Shown here: positions 39,024-48,075 of the stretch, piece after piece
Layout of the letters: each line of letters opens with the position of its first letter
How positions within the stretch are numbered: the first letter of the stretch is position 1
NCBI GenBank assembly: GCA_016721845.1
Contig: JADKHK010000005.1
Location: 1-64,000, forward strand
Direction of reading: 5' to 3'
DNA: 64,000 nucleotides
DNA from: Lysobacterales bacterium
GTDB taxonomy: Bacteria > Pseudomonadota > Gammaproteobacteria > Xanthomonadales > Ahniellaceae
Notes under the pieces: model-generated
What the model saw: only the letters and a program-made list of their open reading frames with translations
Database searches by the model: none
What the model was told of the DNA's origin: nothing
Program-made: the position numbers and the translations under genes

Positions 39024-40061
39024 CTATTCGAAGCCGTCGCCAAAAACCAGTGCAAGCGGCACGCCGACCACGCTGCTCCAACCCGATGCCGGGGTCACGC
39101 CGGTGTTCGGACCGCTGATGTCGTGACTCGGTACGACGTTGCCATTGGCGCCACGTGCGAAGCCGAGGATGCGCGTCGCCGCGCTGTTGTAGGAACCACT
39201 CGCGACCAGCAGTTCGTCGAGGAAGGCGTAGTAGTCGAGGCCTTGGGCATTGACCATCCGCGTGTTGCCGCCACCGATCATGCGCAGCGGCGCGACATTG
39301 CCGCTCGCGTTCGCCGGGAACACGACGATGCGGCCGCTGCCGTCGACATCGCTGACCAGGGCGAACAGCTCGTTGCGCACCGGATCGATGGCGAGCGAGT
39401 TGACGAAGCTGCCGAGCTGGGTGAGGTTGCCGCCGATGCGCCTTGCCGGGACCGGCGCGCCACTGATCGTGCGCGGAAAGATCAGGATCTCGCCGCCGTA
39501 CAGATTGTCGCCGAGCTCCTCGTAGTCGCCGACCGCGACCTCGTCGCTGGCCGGCAGGTAGGCGAGGCCGCTGGCATTGTTGATCACCGTCGGTGCATAG
39601 GTCGTCTGGCGCAGCGGAATGGCCGCGCCGGTCGCGGTGCGCGCGAAGGCATAGAGGAAGTTGCTGTTCAGCGCGATGTATTCGTCCTGTCCGCTGACGC
39701 GCACGACATTCCGCGGTTGTCCGAGGAGCAGGCTCGAAAAGCTGCGCAGCGGCGCCACGTCGCCGCGCGCGTCGGCAGGAAAGACATGGATCTTCTGGCC
39801 AAAGAAATCCGCGACCAGCACGGTCTTTTCGGCGGGGTCGTAGACCATGGCCGATGCATCCAGCAGTCCGGAATTCGTTGGCCCGCCGAGCAGCGACAGC
39901 GGCTCGGTGTCGCCATTCATGGTGTCGCCGAAGATCGACACGCTGCGGTAGAGGTTGCAGCCAGCTTCGCAGTATTTGCCGCCGAGCACGTCGGCGCGGG
40001 TATCGGCACCGGCAAGGCCGGCAAGCAGGGCGGTGAAGATCAGGGCAACACGGCGAGACAT
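39024..40061 (-). CDS. secreted beta-propeller-like protein with C-terminal FGDGFE tail
   Basis: A 345-residue protein with a signal peptide (MSRRVALIFTALLAGLAGA). The body repeats segments such as VLVADFFGQKIHVFPADARGD, GGEILIFPRTISGAP and SGRIVVFPANASGNVAPLR, about 45-60 residues apart, as in propellers of the WD40/NHL kind. Two cysteines (YCEAGC) lie near the mature N-terminus. It ends in LALVFGDGFE, the same type of tail as the protein at 2-1357. Probably exported and possibly cell-surface; ligand unknown. Confidence 0.78.
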   Translation of the reverse strand: MSRRVALIFTALLAGLAGADTRADVLGGKYCEAGCNLYRSVSIFGDTMNGDTEPLSLLGGPTNSGLLDASAMVYDPAEKTVLVADFFGQKIHVFPADARGDVAPLRSFSSLLLGQPRNVVRVSGQDEYIALNSNFLYAFARTATGAAIPLRQTTYAPTVINNASGLAYLPASDEVAVGDYEELGDNLYGGEILIFPRTISGAPVPARRIGGNLTQLGSFVNSLAIDPVRNELFALVSDVDGSGRIVVFPANASGNVAPLRMIGGGNTRMVNAQGLDYYAFLDELLVASGSYNSAATRILGFARGANGNVVPSHDISGPNTGVTPASGWSSVVGVPLALVFGDGFE

Positions 40062-40137
40062 GACGTACTCCGGGGCAATCCAGCAAGGTTGCCCTCGGAT
40101 ACGCAATGCGGCCGAGAAACCTGTCACAGCACAACGG

Positions 40138-41742
40138 TCACCGCGATCGGAACGGCGACTTGCGTGCCCGGGTCGCCTGTTCGAAGGCGTAACCGAGGCC
40201 GAGCAGCCTCGCTTCCGAGTAAGGCAATCCGATGAAGCTGAGACCGACCGGCAGGTGCTGGACGAATCCCATCGGCACCGTCAGGTGCGGATAGCCGGCC
40301 ACCGCGGCAAGCGAGGTGTTGCCGCCGGTGTAGTGGTCGCCATTGATGTGATCGATCAGCCAGGCCGGGCCGCCGCTCGGTCCGATCAGCGCATCCAGCC
40401 GGTGCGCCGAAAATGCCGCATCGATCCCCTTGCTGCGGCTCAGTTCGTGGTTCTTCGCGAGCGCATCGCGGTAGGCCGGATCACTGAGCGGCCCCTTGGC
40501 CTGCGCGCTCTCGAACCATTCCTGGCCGAAGAACGGCATTTCCAGCGTGGCGCGCACGCGGTTGAATTCGATCAGTTCGGCGAGCGTGCGTGCCGGCGCC
40601 GATTTCGGCAGGCGCGTGAGGTAGGCATTCAGATCGGCCTTGAGTTCGTAGCTCAGCACGTCGAATTCGCTGTCGTCGAACTGGCCGATGCTGTCGATCT
40701 TCACCTCGTCGATGATCTCGGCGCCGAGGTCCTTGAGTGCGCGGATCGCGTTTTCGGCGAGTGCGTCCACGTCCGGATGGAAGCCGAACAAGCCACGCGC
40801 GACGCCGATGCGCGCGCCCTGCGCGGCCCGCGCCTTCAGGGCGCCGAGATAGTCACGGTCGAAGCCTGCCGCGGGCGCTGCGATGAAGCCCGGCTCGCGG
40901 TTCGGCTGCACGATTGCCGCCAGCAACGCCGCGGCGTCGGCGACGCTGCGCGTCATCGGCCCGGCGGTGTCCTGCGAATGCGCGATCGGGATGATGCCGG
41001 CGCGCGGCACCAGGCCCAGGGTCGGCTTGAGTCCGACCAGCCCGTTGGCATTGGCCGGCGAGATGATCGAGCCATCGGTCTCGGTGCCGATGCCGAGTGC
41101 CGCGAATTCCATCGCGATCGCAGCGCCCGTGCCGGAACTGGAGCCGCTCGGCGAGCGCGTGCGGTCGTAGGCGTTCGTGGTCTGCCCGCCGCGCGCGCTC
41201 CAGCCACTGGACGAGCGGGTCGAGCGCGCATTCGCCCATTCGCTGAGATTGGTCTTGCCGAGAATCACGGCCCCGGCAGCACGCAGGCTGGCGACGAGTG
41301 GCGCGTCGACCGGCGCGTGCCAGTCGGCGAGTGCGAGCGAGCCGGCGGTCGTGTGCATGCGGTCGCCAGTGTCGATGTTGTCCTTGATCAGCAGCGGCAG
41401 GCCATGCAGCGGCCCGCGCGACTTGCCGGCCTTGTGCTCGGCATCGAGTTGCGCGGCAATGGCTTCGGCGTCCGGATTCAGCTCGATCACCGCATTGACC
41501 GTGCGCGCATCATGCGCCTGGATGCGTTCTAGGTAGGCGCGGGTCAGGCCGAGTGCGGTGTAGCTGCCGTTCTGCAGGCCGAGCGCCAGTGCCGCGCGGT
41601 CCTTGCCGGCGAGCTCGAAGTCACCCAGGTGCTCATGGTCGCCGTGTCCGGCCTGCGCCGAATGGGGCAGGGTCGACGCTGCTGCCAACGCGGCAGTGCC
41701 GGCAATGAAATCGCGACGACGCGGATCGTGGGACTGGCTCAT
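40138..41742 (-). CDS. Tat-exported amidase (amidase signature family)
   Basis: A 534-residue hydrolase of the amidase-signature family. The N-terminus has a twin-arginine signal (PRRRDFIAGTAALAAASTL). The Ser-cisSer-Lys triad is visible as the catalytic Lys in LPLLIKDNIDTGD and the Ser-rich SPSGSSSGTGAAIA, followed by GIGTETDGSIISPA. It cleaves amides in the periplasm; C-terminal phrases (AVAGYPHLTVPMG, LPVGLSFIGLPYSEARLL) are typical. Substrate cannot be told. The start at 41742 follows from the Tat motif. Confidence 0.93.
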   Translation of the reverse strand: MSQSHDPRRRDFIAGTAALAAASTLPHSAQAGHGDHEHLGDFELAGKDRAALALGLQNGSYTALGLTRAYLERIQAHDARTVNAVIELNPDAEAIAAQLDAEHKAGKSRGPLHGLPLLIKDNIDTGDRMHTTAGSLALADWHAPVDAPLVASLRAAGAVILGKTNLSEWANARSTRSSSGWSARGGQTTNAYDRTRSPSGSSSGTGAAIAMEFAALGIGTETDGSIISPANANGLVGLKPTLGLVPRAGIIPIAHSQDTAGPMTRSVADAAALLAAIVQPNREPGFIAAPAAGFDRDYLGALKARAAQGARIGVARGLFGFHPDVDALAENAIRALKDLGAEIIDEVKIDSIGQFDDSEFDVLSYELKADLNAYLTRLPKSAPARTLAELIEFNRVRATLEMPFFGQEWFESAQAKGPLSDPAYRDALAKNHELSRSKGIDAAFSAHRLDALIGPSGGPAWLIDHINGDHYTGGNTSLAAVAGYPHLTVPMGFVQHLPVGLSFIGLPYSEARLLGLGYAFEQATRARKSPFRSR

Positions 41743-41811
41743 GGCGCTCTCCGGTGACGAAGTGCCGATCATCGCATCGGCGGCGTCAACATCAAGTCGC
41801 CGACCACGGCG

Positions 41812-42249
41812 TCAGGCGCCGCAGTGCACGTCCACGGCCACGCGGACGCGCCGGGTTCCCTGGCGGACGTCGAGCACGGCGCGTTGCCGACTGCCTTCGC
41901 ATTCGCTGCCGGCACAGGGATCGATCGGACCGAAGTCGCGGGCGACGATGTGAACCTGGTCGTTGCGAAACACCTGGCGTCCGCTGTCCCCGGTGTCGAT
42001 CCGGTCGAGCTGCTGTTCCTCGCCCTGCACCGAAACGCGTGCGATACCGCGACCGTCGTCCGGCAAGGACCTGGATAGGGTGACCATCACCAGATCCTGC
42101 GTGTCGAGGTCGCGGTATTCGCAACCGGCACCATTCAAGCCTGACTTCAACGGATCCAGCGGCGACGCGACCGTCGCTGCGGCCCCAGCCGTCGTTCGTC
42201 CCGCGACGATCAGCATCAAGCCACCGAGTGCGCGCACGCAGCGGTTCAT
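41812..42249 (-). CDS. hypothetical exported protein
   Basis: A 145-residue protein with a signal peptide (MNRCVRALGGLMLIVAGRTTAGA) and a small beta-rich mature domain (DLVMVTLSRSLPDDGRGIARVSV, QRAVLDVRQGTRRVRVAVDV). Cysteines at GCEYRD, DPCAGSEC and HCGA suggest disulfides in the periplasm. Its start overlaps the response regulator stop by 4 nt (ATGA), so it is made together with that regulator and could be a periplasmic modulator. No family was recognised. Confidence 0.6.
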   Translation of the reverse strand: MNRCVRALGGLMLIVAGRTTAGAAATVASPLDPLKSGLNGAGCEYRDLDTQDLVMVTLSRSLPDDGRGIARVSVQGEEQQLDRIDTGDSGRQVFRNDQVHIVARDFGPIDPCAGSECEGSRQRAVLDVRQGTRRVRVAVDVHCGA

Positions 42250-43625
42250 TCGCTCGCGTCCAGCGCCTTGGGATCGACGCCGAGGTCCTTGAGCTTGCGG
42301 TAGAGGTGGGTGCGTTCCATGCCGGAAATGCTGGCGAGGCGCGAGACCGAGCCACGGCAGAGCCGCAGTTGCCGCATCAGGTAGGCGCGTTCGAAGCGGT
42401 CGCGGGCGTCACGCAGCGGCAGCGACAGGTCGAGCAGGAAATCGCCGGCCGGCTTGCCCGGGTTCGGGGCGATGATGCCGAGCGCATCCTCGATCTCGTC
42501 GAGGTCGATCTCGCCGTCGCCACCGATGATCAGCAGACGCTGCACCAGGTTGCGCAATTCGCGCAAATTGCCGGGCCAGGGATGCCGGCGCAGGCGCTCG
42601 ATCGCGGCAGCACTGAGCGTGCGCGGTGGCAGGCTGTCGCGTTGCGCCACTTGCTCCAGATGCACGCCGAGCAGGGCGGCGATGTCTTCGGGGCGTTCGC
42701 GCAGCGCCGGCACGTGCACCGACAGCACGTTGAGCTGGAAGAACAGGTCCTCGCGCAAGGTGCCGGCCTGCAGTTCCTGTTCCAGTGGCCGCGTGCTGGA
42801 CACCACCACGCGCGCCGGAAACGGCCGCGGCTTCTGTCCGCCTTCCGGCACGTACTGGCGTGCGGCGATGGCCGAAGCAAGCCGTGCCTGCGTGCTGGCA
42901 TCGAGGCTGGCGACATCATCGACATAGAGTGTGCCGCTCGCAGCCTGGGCGATGGCGCCTGCCTCCTCGCCATGTGCGGTCTCGCGCCCGAACAAGGCGC
43001 CGACCCCGCGCTCACCGGCCATGGTCGCGGCGGCAAAATGCACGAAGGGTGCGGCGGCACGCGGACCATGACCATGCACGTAGCGCGCGAGCGATTCTTT
43101 GCCGGTGCCGGTCTCGCCGCGAATCAGCAAGGGCGCGTCGGCATGCGCGGCGCGTTCCAGTTGCGTGCGCAGGATCTGCATCGCGGTACTGCCGCCGATC
43201 GGTGGCGGCGGTGCGGCGCGCGCGCGCAGACCCTGGTTCTCCCGTTTCAGCGCGGCATGTTCGAAGCCGCGCTGCACGGTCGTGAGCAACTTGGCCAGCG
43301 ACACGGGCTTTTCCAGAAAATCGTAGGCGCCGAGCTTGAGCGCGCTGACTGCGGTCTCGATGGTGCCGTGTCCCGAGATCATCACCACCGGCGCACCGCC
43401 GGTGCCGCCGTGTTCCTGCCATTCCTGCAACAGCGCCACGCCGTCGCCGTCCGGCAGCCAGACATCGAGCAGGATCAGGTCCGGCTTGAATGCCGCCATG
43501 GCGAGGCGTGCCGAGGCGACGCTGTCGGCGGTATCGACCTGATGGCCTTCGTCGAGCAGGATGTCGCCGATGAGTTGTCGGATGTCCGGCTCGTCGTCGA
43601 CGACAAGCACGCGATTCTGGTTCAT
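42246..43625 (-). CDS. NtrX-like response regulator lacking GAFTGA
   Basis: A 459-residue protein: receiver domain (Asp10/11, phospho-acceptor Asp54, Lys106), an AAA+ domain with Walker A GETGTGKE (~170-177) and Walker B GTLYVDDV (~231-238), and a C-terminal Fis-type helix-turn-helix (LASISGMERTHLYRKLKDLGV). Between ALFGRE and GTLY the usual GAFTGA loop is missing and the segment is about 8-10 residues short. Without it, classical sigma-54 activation is unlikely; NtrX proteins often show the same change. No partner histidine kinase is encoded alongside. Start at 43625 (MNQNRVLVVDD). Confidence 0.88.
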   Translation of the reverse strand: MNQNRVLVVDDEPDIRQLIGDILLDEGHQVDTADSVASARLAMAAFKPDLILLDVWLPDGDGVALLQEWQEHGGTGGAPVVMISGHGTIETAVSALKLGAYDFLEKPVSLAKLLTTVQRGFEHAALKRENQGLRARAAPPPPIGGSTAMQILRTQLERAAHADAPLLIRGETGTGKESLARYVHGHGPRAAAPFVHFAAATMAGERGVGALFGRETAHGEEAGAIAQAASGTLYVDDVASLDASTQARLASAIAARQYVPEGGQKPRPFPARVVVSSTRPLEQELQAGTLREDLFFQLNVLSVHVPALRERPEDIAALLGVHLEQVAQRDSLPPRTLSAAAIERLRRHPWPGNLRELRNLVQRLLIIGGDGEIDLDEIEDALGIIAPNPGKPAGDFLLDLSLPLRDARDRFERAYLMRQLRLCRGSVSRLASISGMERTHLYRKLKDLGVDPKALDASE

Positions 43626-43763
43626 GCAGACCTCGTGGAGCGGGTCCGAGCATAGCGAAGCCGTACCCGGGCCGGCCATGTTGCCCGCACTTCGTCACGC
43701 GCAACGGGGGTGATGCGGCGGCCGGCACTGGCACAATCGCCTTCTTTTTCGACGGCGCCGTGC

Positions 43764-44567
43764 ATGGAACTCAGCCACATCATCCTTCTTGCCCTGGTCC
43801 AGGCCATCACCGAATTCCTGCCGGTGTCGAGTTCCGGACATCTCGGCCTGATCGGCTTCCTGCTCGGCTGGGACTATCAGGGCGTCACCTTCGACCTCGC
43901 CCTGCATTTCGGCACGCTGATCGCGGTGCTGGCCTATTACCGTCGTGACCTGGCCGGCATCGCCACCGCCATGCTCACGCGCGATCGCAGCGAACACGGT
44001 CGCACCCAGCATCGGCTCGGCATCGGGCTGGCGCTCGGCATCATCCCCGCGGCCATCGTCGGCGCCAGCATGGGCGAGGAAACCGCCGCGACGTTGCGCG
44101 TGCCGGCTTTGATCGCAGTGAACCTGATCGCCTTCGGCATTCTGCTCGGCATCGCCGACCGCGCCAGCGGCAAGACCCGCGGCATCACCAGCGTGACGAT
44201 CAAGGAGGCGCTGCTCATCGGTGCCGCGCAGGCGCTGGCCCTGATCCCGGGCACCTCGCGTTCCGGCATCACCATGACCGCCGGCCTGTTCCTCGGGCTC
44301 GACCGCCACGAAGCGGCGCGCTACAGCTTCCTGATGGGCGTGCCGATCACGGCGGCCGCCTGCGCGCATGGCGCACTGGAACTGTACAAGAGCGGCGAGG
44401 CCATCATCTGGGCGGACTTCGCGCTGGGTGCAGCAGTCGCCGCGATCGGCGGCATCGCCTGCATCCATTTCCTGCTGCATTTCCTGCGCCGCCTCGGCCT
44501 GATGCCTTTCGTCTGGTATCGCATCGTGCTCGGCCTGGTCGTGCTCGGCCTCGTCTACCTGCGCTGA
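43764..44567 (+). CDS. uppP: undecaprenyl-diphosphatase UppP/BacA
   Basis: A 267-residue inner-membrane phosphatase that recycles undecaprenyl diphosphate for cell-wall synthesis and confers bacitracin tolerance. The two active-site motifs are ITEFLPVSSSGHLGL near the N-terminus and IPGTSRSGITMTAGLFLGL in the middle. Seven or eight membrane segments are predicted and length is normal. The start at 43764 (MELSHIILLALVQ) matches the family. Divergent from the response regulator gene. Confidence 0.96.
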   Translation: MELSHIILLALVQAITEFLPVSSSGHLGLIGFLLGWDYQGVTFDLALHFGTLIAVLAYYRRDLAGIATAMLTRDRSEHGRTQHRLGIGLALGIIPAAIVGASMGEETAATLRVPALIAVNLIAFGILLGIADRASGKTRGITSVTIKEALLIGAAQALALIPGTSRSGITMTAGLFLGLDRHEAARYSFLMGVPITAAACAHGALELYKSGEAIIWADFALGAAVAAIGGIACIHFLLHFLRRLGLMPFVWYRIVLGLVVLGLVYLR

Positions 44568-44591
44568 TCGCCGCGGGCGTGAGCGTTCGTG

Positions 44592-45134
44592 TCAGGCAAG
44601 GAGGCGCCGGATCCGGTCGTCGATGCTGCGGGCCTGCGCCGGTGCCGGGCGTGCATCGCGAATGGCAACGGCGAACGCCGGCAGCAATGCGATCGCCTGT
44701 TCGACCATCGCGATCAGATCCGGCGATGCCGGTGGCGCTTGTTCCAGAATGCGTGCCGTCAGTTTTTCCAGACGACCGCTGAAGTCGCTCAGTGCAGTCG
44801 CGCCGACCAGTGGCGCCGATCCCTTGAGGGTGTGAAAACCGCGCCGCAGGGCCTTCATCGCCGCCTGATCGGACGGATCGAGGCGCCATGCCGCGCAGGC
44901 CTGCTGCAGCGATCGCGTCACCTCGCGGAGTTCGGCAAAGAACACCTCGCGGATCTCGGCGTCGGCCTCTTCTCGCGGTGCACGCGCGCGACCGATGCCG
45001 GTCAGCGACGCGATCTTGCGCAACAGCGATGTGCACCAGGCGATCAAGGCATGCGGCTCGCGCGTCAGCAGGGACAGGCCGATGGTATGCGTTTTCGGGG
45101 TCGCGTTGCCTGCTTCGCTGCATAATTCGACCAT
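44592..45134 (-). CDS. orphan Hpt-domain protein
   Basis: A 180-residue protein whose C-terminal half is a histidine phosphotransfer domain. The phospho-acceptor is His101 in RGFHTLKGSAPLVG, followed by the helix LSDFSGRLEKLTARIL. The N-terminal ~60 residues are of unknown fold. No kinase or receiver gene adjoins it, so its partners (for example a hybrid kinase or a pilus chemotaxis system) lie elsewhere. It is convergent with uppP. Confidence 0.75.
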   Translation of the reverse strand: MVELCSEAGNATPKTHTIGLSLLTREPHALIAWCTSLLRKIASLTGIGRARAPREEADAEIREVFFAELREVTRSLQQACAAWRLDPSDQAAMKALRRGFHTLKGSAPLVGATALSDFSGRLEKLTARILEQAPPASPDLIAMVEQAIALLPAFAVAIRDARPAPAQARSIDDRIRRLLA

Positions 45135-45199
45135 CGATAAGCCCGCTGCGCGTCCTAGGCTTTGGTTTCGGCAATCTCAATCAAGCAGGGAGTAGGAAC

Positions 45200-45757
45200 A
45201 TGAACGCGCAGCTGTCACATCGTGGTGGATCGCATGGCAACCGCTTCCGGGTCGCGATCTGGAGTCTGGTTGCCGCGCTCTGGCTGCTGCCCGTGATCGC
45301 GATGCGATTCACGACCGAAATGAACTGGAGCGTGTTCGACTTCGTGTTCTGGGCGCTGATGCTCGGTGCCGCGGGCGGCGCCTACGAAATCGCCACGCGG
45401 ATGTCGCGCAGCAGTGCCTATCGCGCCGGTTTCGGCATCGCGATCGTCGGCGCCTTCGCCCTGGTCTGGATCAGTCTCGCCGTCGGCATCATCGGCGACG
45501 AAGATGATCCGGCCAATCTGGTGTTTGCCGCCGTGCTGCTCACCGGATTGATCGGTGCTGCCGTCGCGCGACTGCAGCCGCAAGGCATGGCGCATGCCCT
45601 GGTCGCGGTTGCGATCGTGCAGGCGCTGGCGGTGCCGGTCGCCGCGATCGCCGGATCGAGCGAAGGCGCGGTGTTGTCGGCCTGCTTCGTCGCGTTGTGG
45701 CTCGGTGCCGCGCAGATGTTCCGGATCGCGGCACGACAGTCCGCCGCCACGGCGTAA
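45200..45757 (+). CDS. multi-pass membrane protein of unknown function
   Basis: A 185-residue protein with about five hydrophobic segments (WSLVAALWLLPVIAM, FDFVFWALMLGAAGGAY, FGIAIVGAFALVWISLAVGII, LVFAAVLLTGLIGAAVA, HALVAVAIVQALAVPVAAIAG). The charged DEDDP stretch after the third segment is probably a loop. GGAGT/AGGAA lies just before the ATG at 45200. No family was recognised. Confidence 0.7.
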   Translation: MNAQLSHRGGSHGNRFRVAIWSLVAALWLLPVIAMRFTTEMNWSVFDFVFWALMLGAAGGAYEIATRMSRSSAYRAGFGIAIVGAFALVWISLAVGIIGDEDDPANLVFAAVLLTGLIGAAVARLQPQGMAHALVAVAIVQALAVPVAAIAGSSEGAVLSACFVALWLGAAQMFRIAARQSAATA

Positions 45758-45761
45758 GGCA

Positions 45762-46028
45762 TCAGCCGTTCTGTCCCTGCAGGAACGCGATCTTCTTCGC
45801 CCGCGGCAATCGGCGGATGGCGTGCTCGGCCTTGCTGGCGCTGCTGCGGTCCGCAAACGTGCGCGTGCCGAGCAGCCGCAGCGGCGGATTGGCCCGTGTG
45901 TACTTCGCGCCACGTCCGGACACATGCGCCGCGTAGCGCCGCTCGATGTCATTGGTGATGCCCGCGTACCAGGCACCATTGCGGCATTCGATCAGGTAGA
46001 GGCACCAGGGCGCGGCGCTTGGGCTCAT
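45762..46028 (-). CDS. GIY-YIG domain protein (UPF0213-like)
   Basis: An 88-residue single-domain GIY-YIG nuclease-fold protein: CLYLIECRNGAWYAGITNDIERRYAAH (read in two parts: LYLIEC and WYAGITNDIERR), then GRGAKYTR and the C-terminal SKAEHAIRRLPRAKK with the conserved Glu. Small members of this type are widespread; catalytic activity is often unproven. It is convergent with the membrane protein gene (4 nt between stops) and divergent from frmA. Confidence 0.88.
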   Translation of the reverse strand: MSPSAAPWCLYLIECRNGAWYAGITNDIERRYAAHVSGRGAKYTRANPPLRLLGTRTFADRSSASKAEHAIRRLPRAKKIAFLQGQNG

Positions 46029-46086
46029 GGTTTCTTCTCGGGGTGGGCGATACTTTAGGCCGTTGCCTGTCCATCGGAGTATCCCC

Positions 46087-47196
46087 ATGAAATCACGTGC
46101 CGCCGTTGCGTTCGAAGCGGGCCAGCCGTTGCAGATCGTCGAGATCGATGTCGCGCCGCCGCGCAAGGGCGAGGTGCTGGTCAAGATCACCCACACCGGC
46201 GTCTGCCATACCGATGCATTCACGCTGTCGGGCGATGATCCGGAAGGCCTGTTCCCGGTCGTGCTCGGGCACGAGGGTGCGGGCATCGTCGTCGAAGTCG
46301 GCGAAGGCGTGACCAGCGTGAAGCCGGGCGACCACGTCATCCCGCTGTACACCGCCGAATGCGGCGAATGCCTGTTCTGCAAGTCGGGCAAGACCAACCT
46401 GTGCGTGGCCGTGCGCGCGACCCAGGGCAAGGGCGTGATGCCGGACGGCAGTTCGCGCTTCTCGTACAACGGCCAGCCGCTGTACCACTACATGGGCTGC
46501 AGCACCTTCAGCGAATACACCGTGGTCGCCGAAGTCTCGCTCGCGAAAATCCACCCGGAGGCGAAGCCCGAACACGTCTGCCTGCTCGGCTGCGGCGTCA
46601 CCACCGGCATCGGTGCGGTGCACAACACGGCGAAAGTGCAGCCGGGCGATTCGGTCGCGGTGTTCGGGCTCGGCGGCATCGGCCTCGCGGTCGTGCAGGG
46701 CGCGCGCCAGGCGAAGGCCGGGCGCATCATCGCCATCGACACCAACCCGTCGAAGTTCGAGCTCGCGAAACAGATGGGCGCGACCGACTGCGTCAACCCG
46801 AAGGACCACGACAAACCGGTGCAGCACGTCATCGTCGAGATGACCGGCTGGGGCGTCGATCATTCCTTCGAATGCATCGGCAACGTGCAGGTGATGCGCG
46901 CTGCGCTCGAATGCGCGCATCGCGGCTGGGGCCAGTCGGTGATCATCGGCGTCGCCGGCGCCGGTCAGGAAATTTCGACGCGACCGTTCCAGCTGGTCAC
47001 CGGCCGCAAGTGGATGGGCACCGCGTTCGGCGGCGTGAAAGGCCGCTCGCAGCTGCCGGGCATGGTCGAACAATCGATGCGCGGCGAGATCGAACTCGCG
47101 CCCTTCGTCACCCACCAGATGCCGCTGACCGACATCAATCACGCCTTCGAGCTGATGCACGAAGGCAAGTCCATCCGCACCGTCATCCATTATTGA
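46087..47196 (+). CDS. frmA: S-(hydroxymethyl)glutathione dehydrogenase (class III ADH)
   Basis: A 369-residue zinc alcohol dehydrogenase oxidising S-hydroxymethylglutathione to S-formylglutathione. Catalytic zinc ligands lie in TGVCHTDAFTLSG and GHEGAG; structural zinc cysteines in AECGECLFCKSGKTNLC; the NAD site is VFGLGGIGLAVVQGA. Length and C-terminus (SIRTVIHY) are standard for class III. The esterase gene fghA follows by 45 nt, giving the complete glutathione-dependent formaldehyde detoxification route. Confidence 0.96.
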   Translation: MKSRAAVAFEAGQPLQIVEIDVAPPRKGEVLVKITHTGVCHTDAFTLSGDDPEGLFPVVLGHEGAGIVVEVGEGVTSVKPGDHVIPLYTAECGECLFCKSGKTNLCVAVRATQGKGVMPDGSSRFSYNGQPLYHYMGCSTFSEYTVVAEVSLAKIHPEAKPEHVCLLGCGVTTGIGAVHNTAKVQPGDSVAVFGLGGIGLAVVQGARQAKAGRIIAIDTNPSKFELAKQMGATDCVNPKDHDKPVQHVIVEMTGWGVDHSFECIGNVQVMRAALECAHRGWGQSVIIGVAGAGQEISTRPFQLVTGRKWMGTAFGGVKGRSQLPGMVEQSMRGEIELAPFVTHQMPLTDINHAFELMHEGKSIRTVIHY

Positions 47197-47201
47197 GAGC
47201 A

Positions 47202-47225
47202 TCGCGCCGCACGCGGCGCTCCTAC
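47202..47225 (-). repeat. short REP-like palindrome (GTAGGAGCG type)
   Basis: A 24-nt unit between frmA and fghA. On the minus strand it starts GTAGGAGCG and contains the palindrome GCGCCGCGTGCGGCGC, then CGA. It is a sister of 26339-26362, sharing both ends but with a different stem interior, as expected of structurally conserved REPs with compensatory change. Confidence 0.55.
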
Positions 47226-47241
47226 ATACCTGCGGGGAATC

Positions 47242-48072
47242 ATGCAACGACTCGAACATCGCGCCTGTTTCGGCGGCTGGCAGGACGTGGTTCGCCATCG
47301 CAGCGACACGCTCGATTGCGACATGAACGTCGGTGTCTATCTGCCGCCGCAGGCCGCGATGCAGCGCTGCCCGGTGCTGTACTGGCTGAGCGGCCTCACC
47401 TGCACCGAACAGAACGCGATCACCAAGGCCGGCCTGCAGCGTTACGCGGCCGAGCACGGATTGATCGTGGTGACGTCGGACACCAGTCCGCGTGGCGCCG
47501 GCGTGGCCGATGCCGAAGGCTATGACCTCGGCGTCGGTGCCGGTTTCTACGTCGATGCGACGCAGGCGCCGTGGGCCGCGCACTACCGCATGCACGACTA
47601 CATCGCGCGCGAGTTGCCGGCCTGGATCGAAGCGAACTTCCCGGCCACCGATGCGCGCAGCATCAGCGGCCATTCGATGGGCGGGCACGGCGCACTCGTC
47701 ATCGCGTTGCGTCATCCCGGTCGCTATCGCAGCGTCTCCGCGTTCTCGCCGATCGTCGCGCCGACGCAGGTGCCGTGGGGCCAGAAGGCCCTGCGCGCCT
47801 ATCTCGGCGACGACGAATCCGTATGGCGCGCGTGGGACACCTGCGCCCTGATCGAGCACGCGCCGGAACGCCTGCCCCTGCTCGTCGACCAAGGCGACGC
47901 CGACGAATTCCTCAGCACCCAACTCCGCCCCGACTTGCTGCAATCCGCCTGCACCCGCGCGAACCACCCGCTCACCTTGCGCCTGCAACCCGGCTACGAC
48001 CACAGCTACTACTTCATCGCCAGTTTCATCGGCGAACACATCGCCTGGCATGCGGCGGCGTTGAGTCGCTAA
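47242..48072 (+). CDS. fghA: S-formylglutathione hydrolase
   Basis: A 276-residue alpha/beta-hydrolase of the esterase D family, releasing formate and glutathione. The nucleophile Ser is in ISGHSMGGHGALV; the acid and base lie in LVDQGDADEFL and PGYDHSYYFIASF. N-terminal VLYWLSGLTCTEQN is characteristic. The ATG at 47242 follows GGGGA. Also called frmB. A REP pair lies immediately after the stop. Confidence 0.96.
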   Translation: MQRLEHRACFGGWQDVVRHRSDTLDCDMNVGVYLPPQAAMQRCPVLYWLSGLTCTEQNAITKAGLQRYAAEHGLIVVTSDTSPRGAGVADAEGYDLGVGAGFYVDATQAPWAAHYRMHDYIARELPAWIEANFPATDARSISGHSMGGHGALVIALRHPGRYRSVSAFSPIVAPTQVPWGQKALRAYLGDDESVWRAWDTCALIEHAPERLPLLVDQGDADEFLSTQLRPDLLQSACTRANHPLTLRLQPGYDHSYYFIASFIGEHIAWHAAALSR

Positions 48073-48075
48073 AGA

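Noticed and set aside
36201..40235. A plus-strand frame of more than 1300 codons opposite the GGDEF-EAL and propeller genes
   Set aside because: It spans two genes and their spacer on the other strand with no domain; typical antisense shadow in GC-rich DNA.
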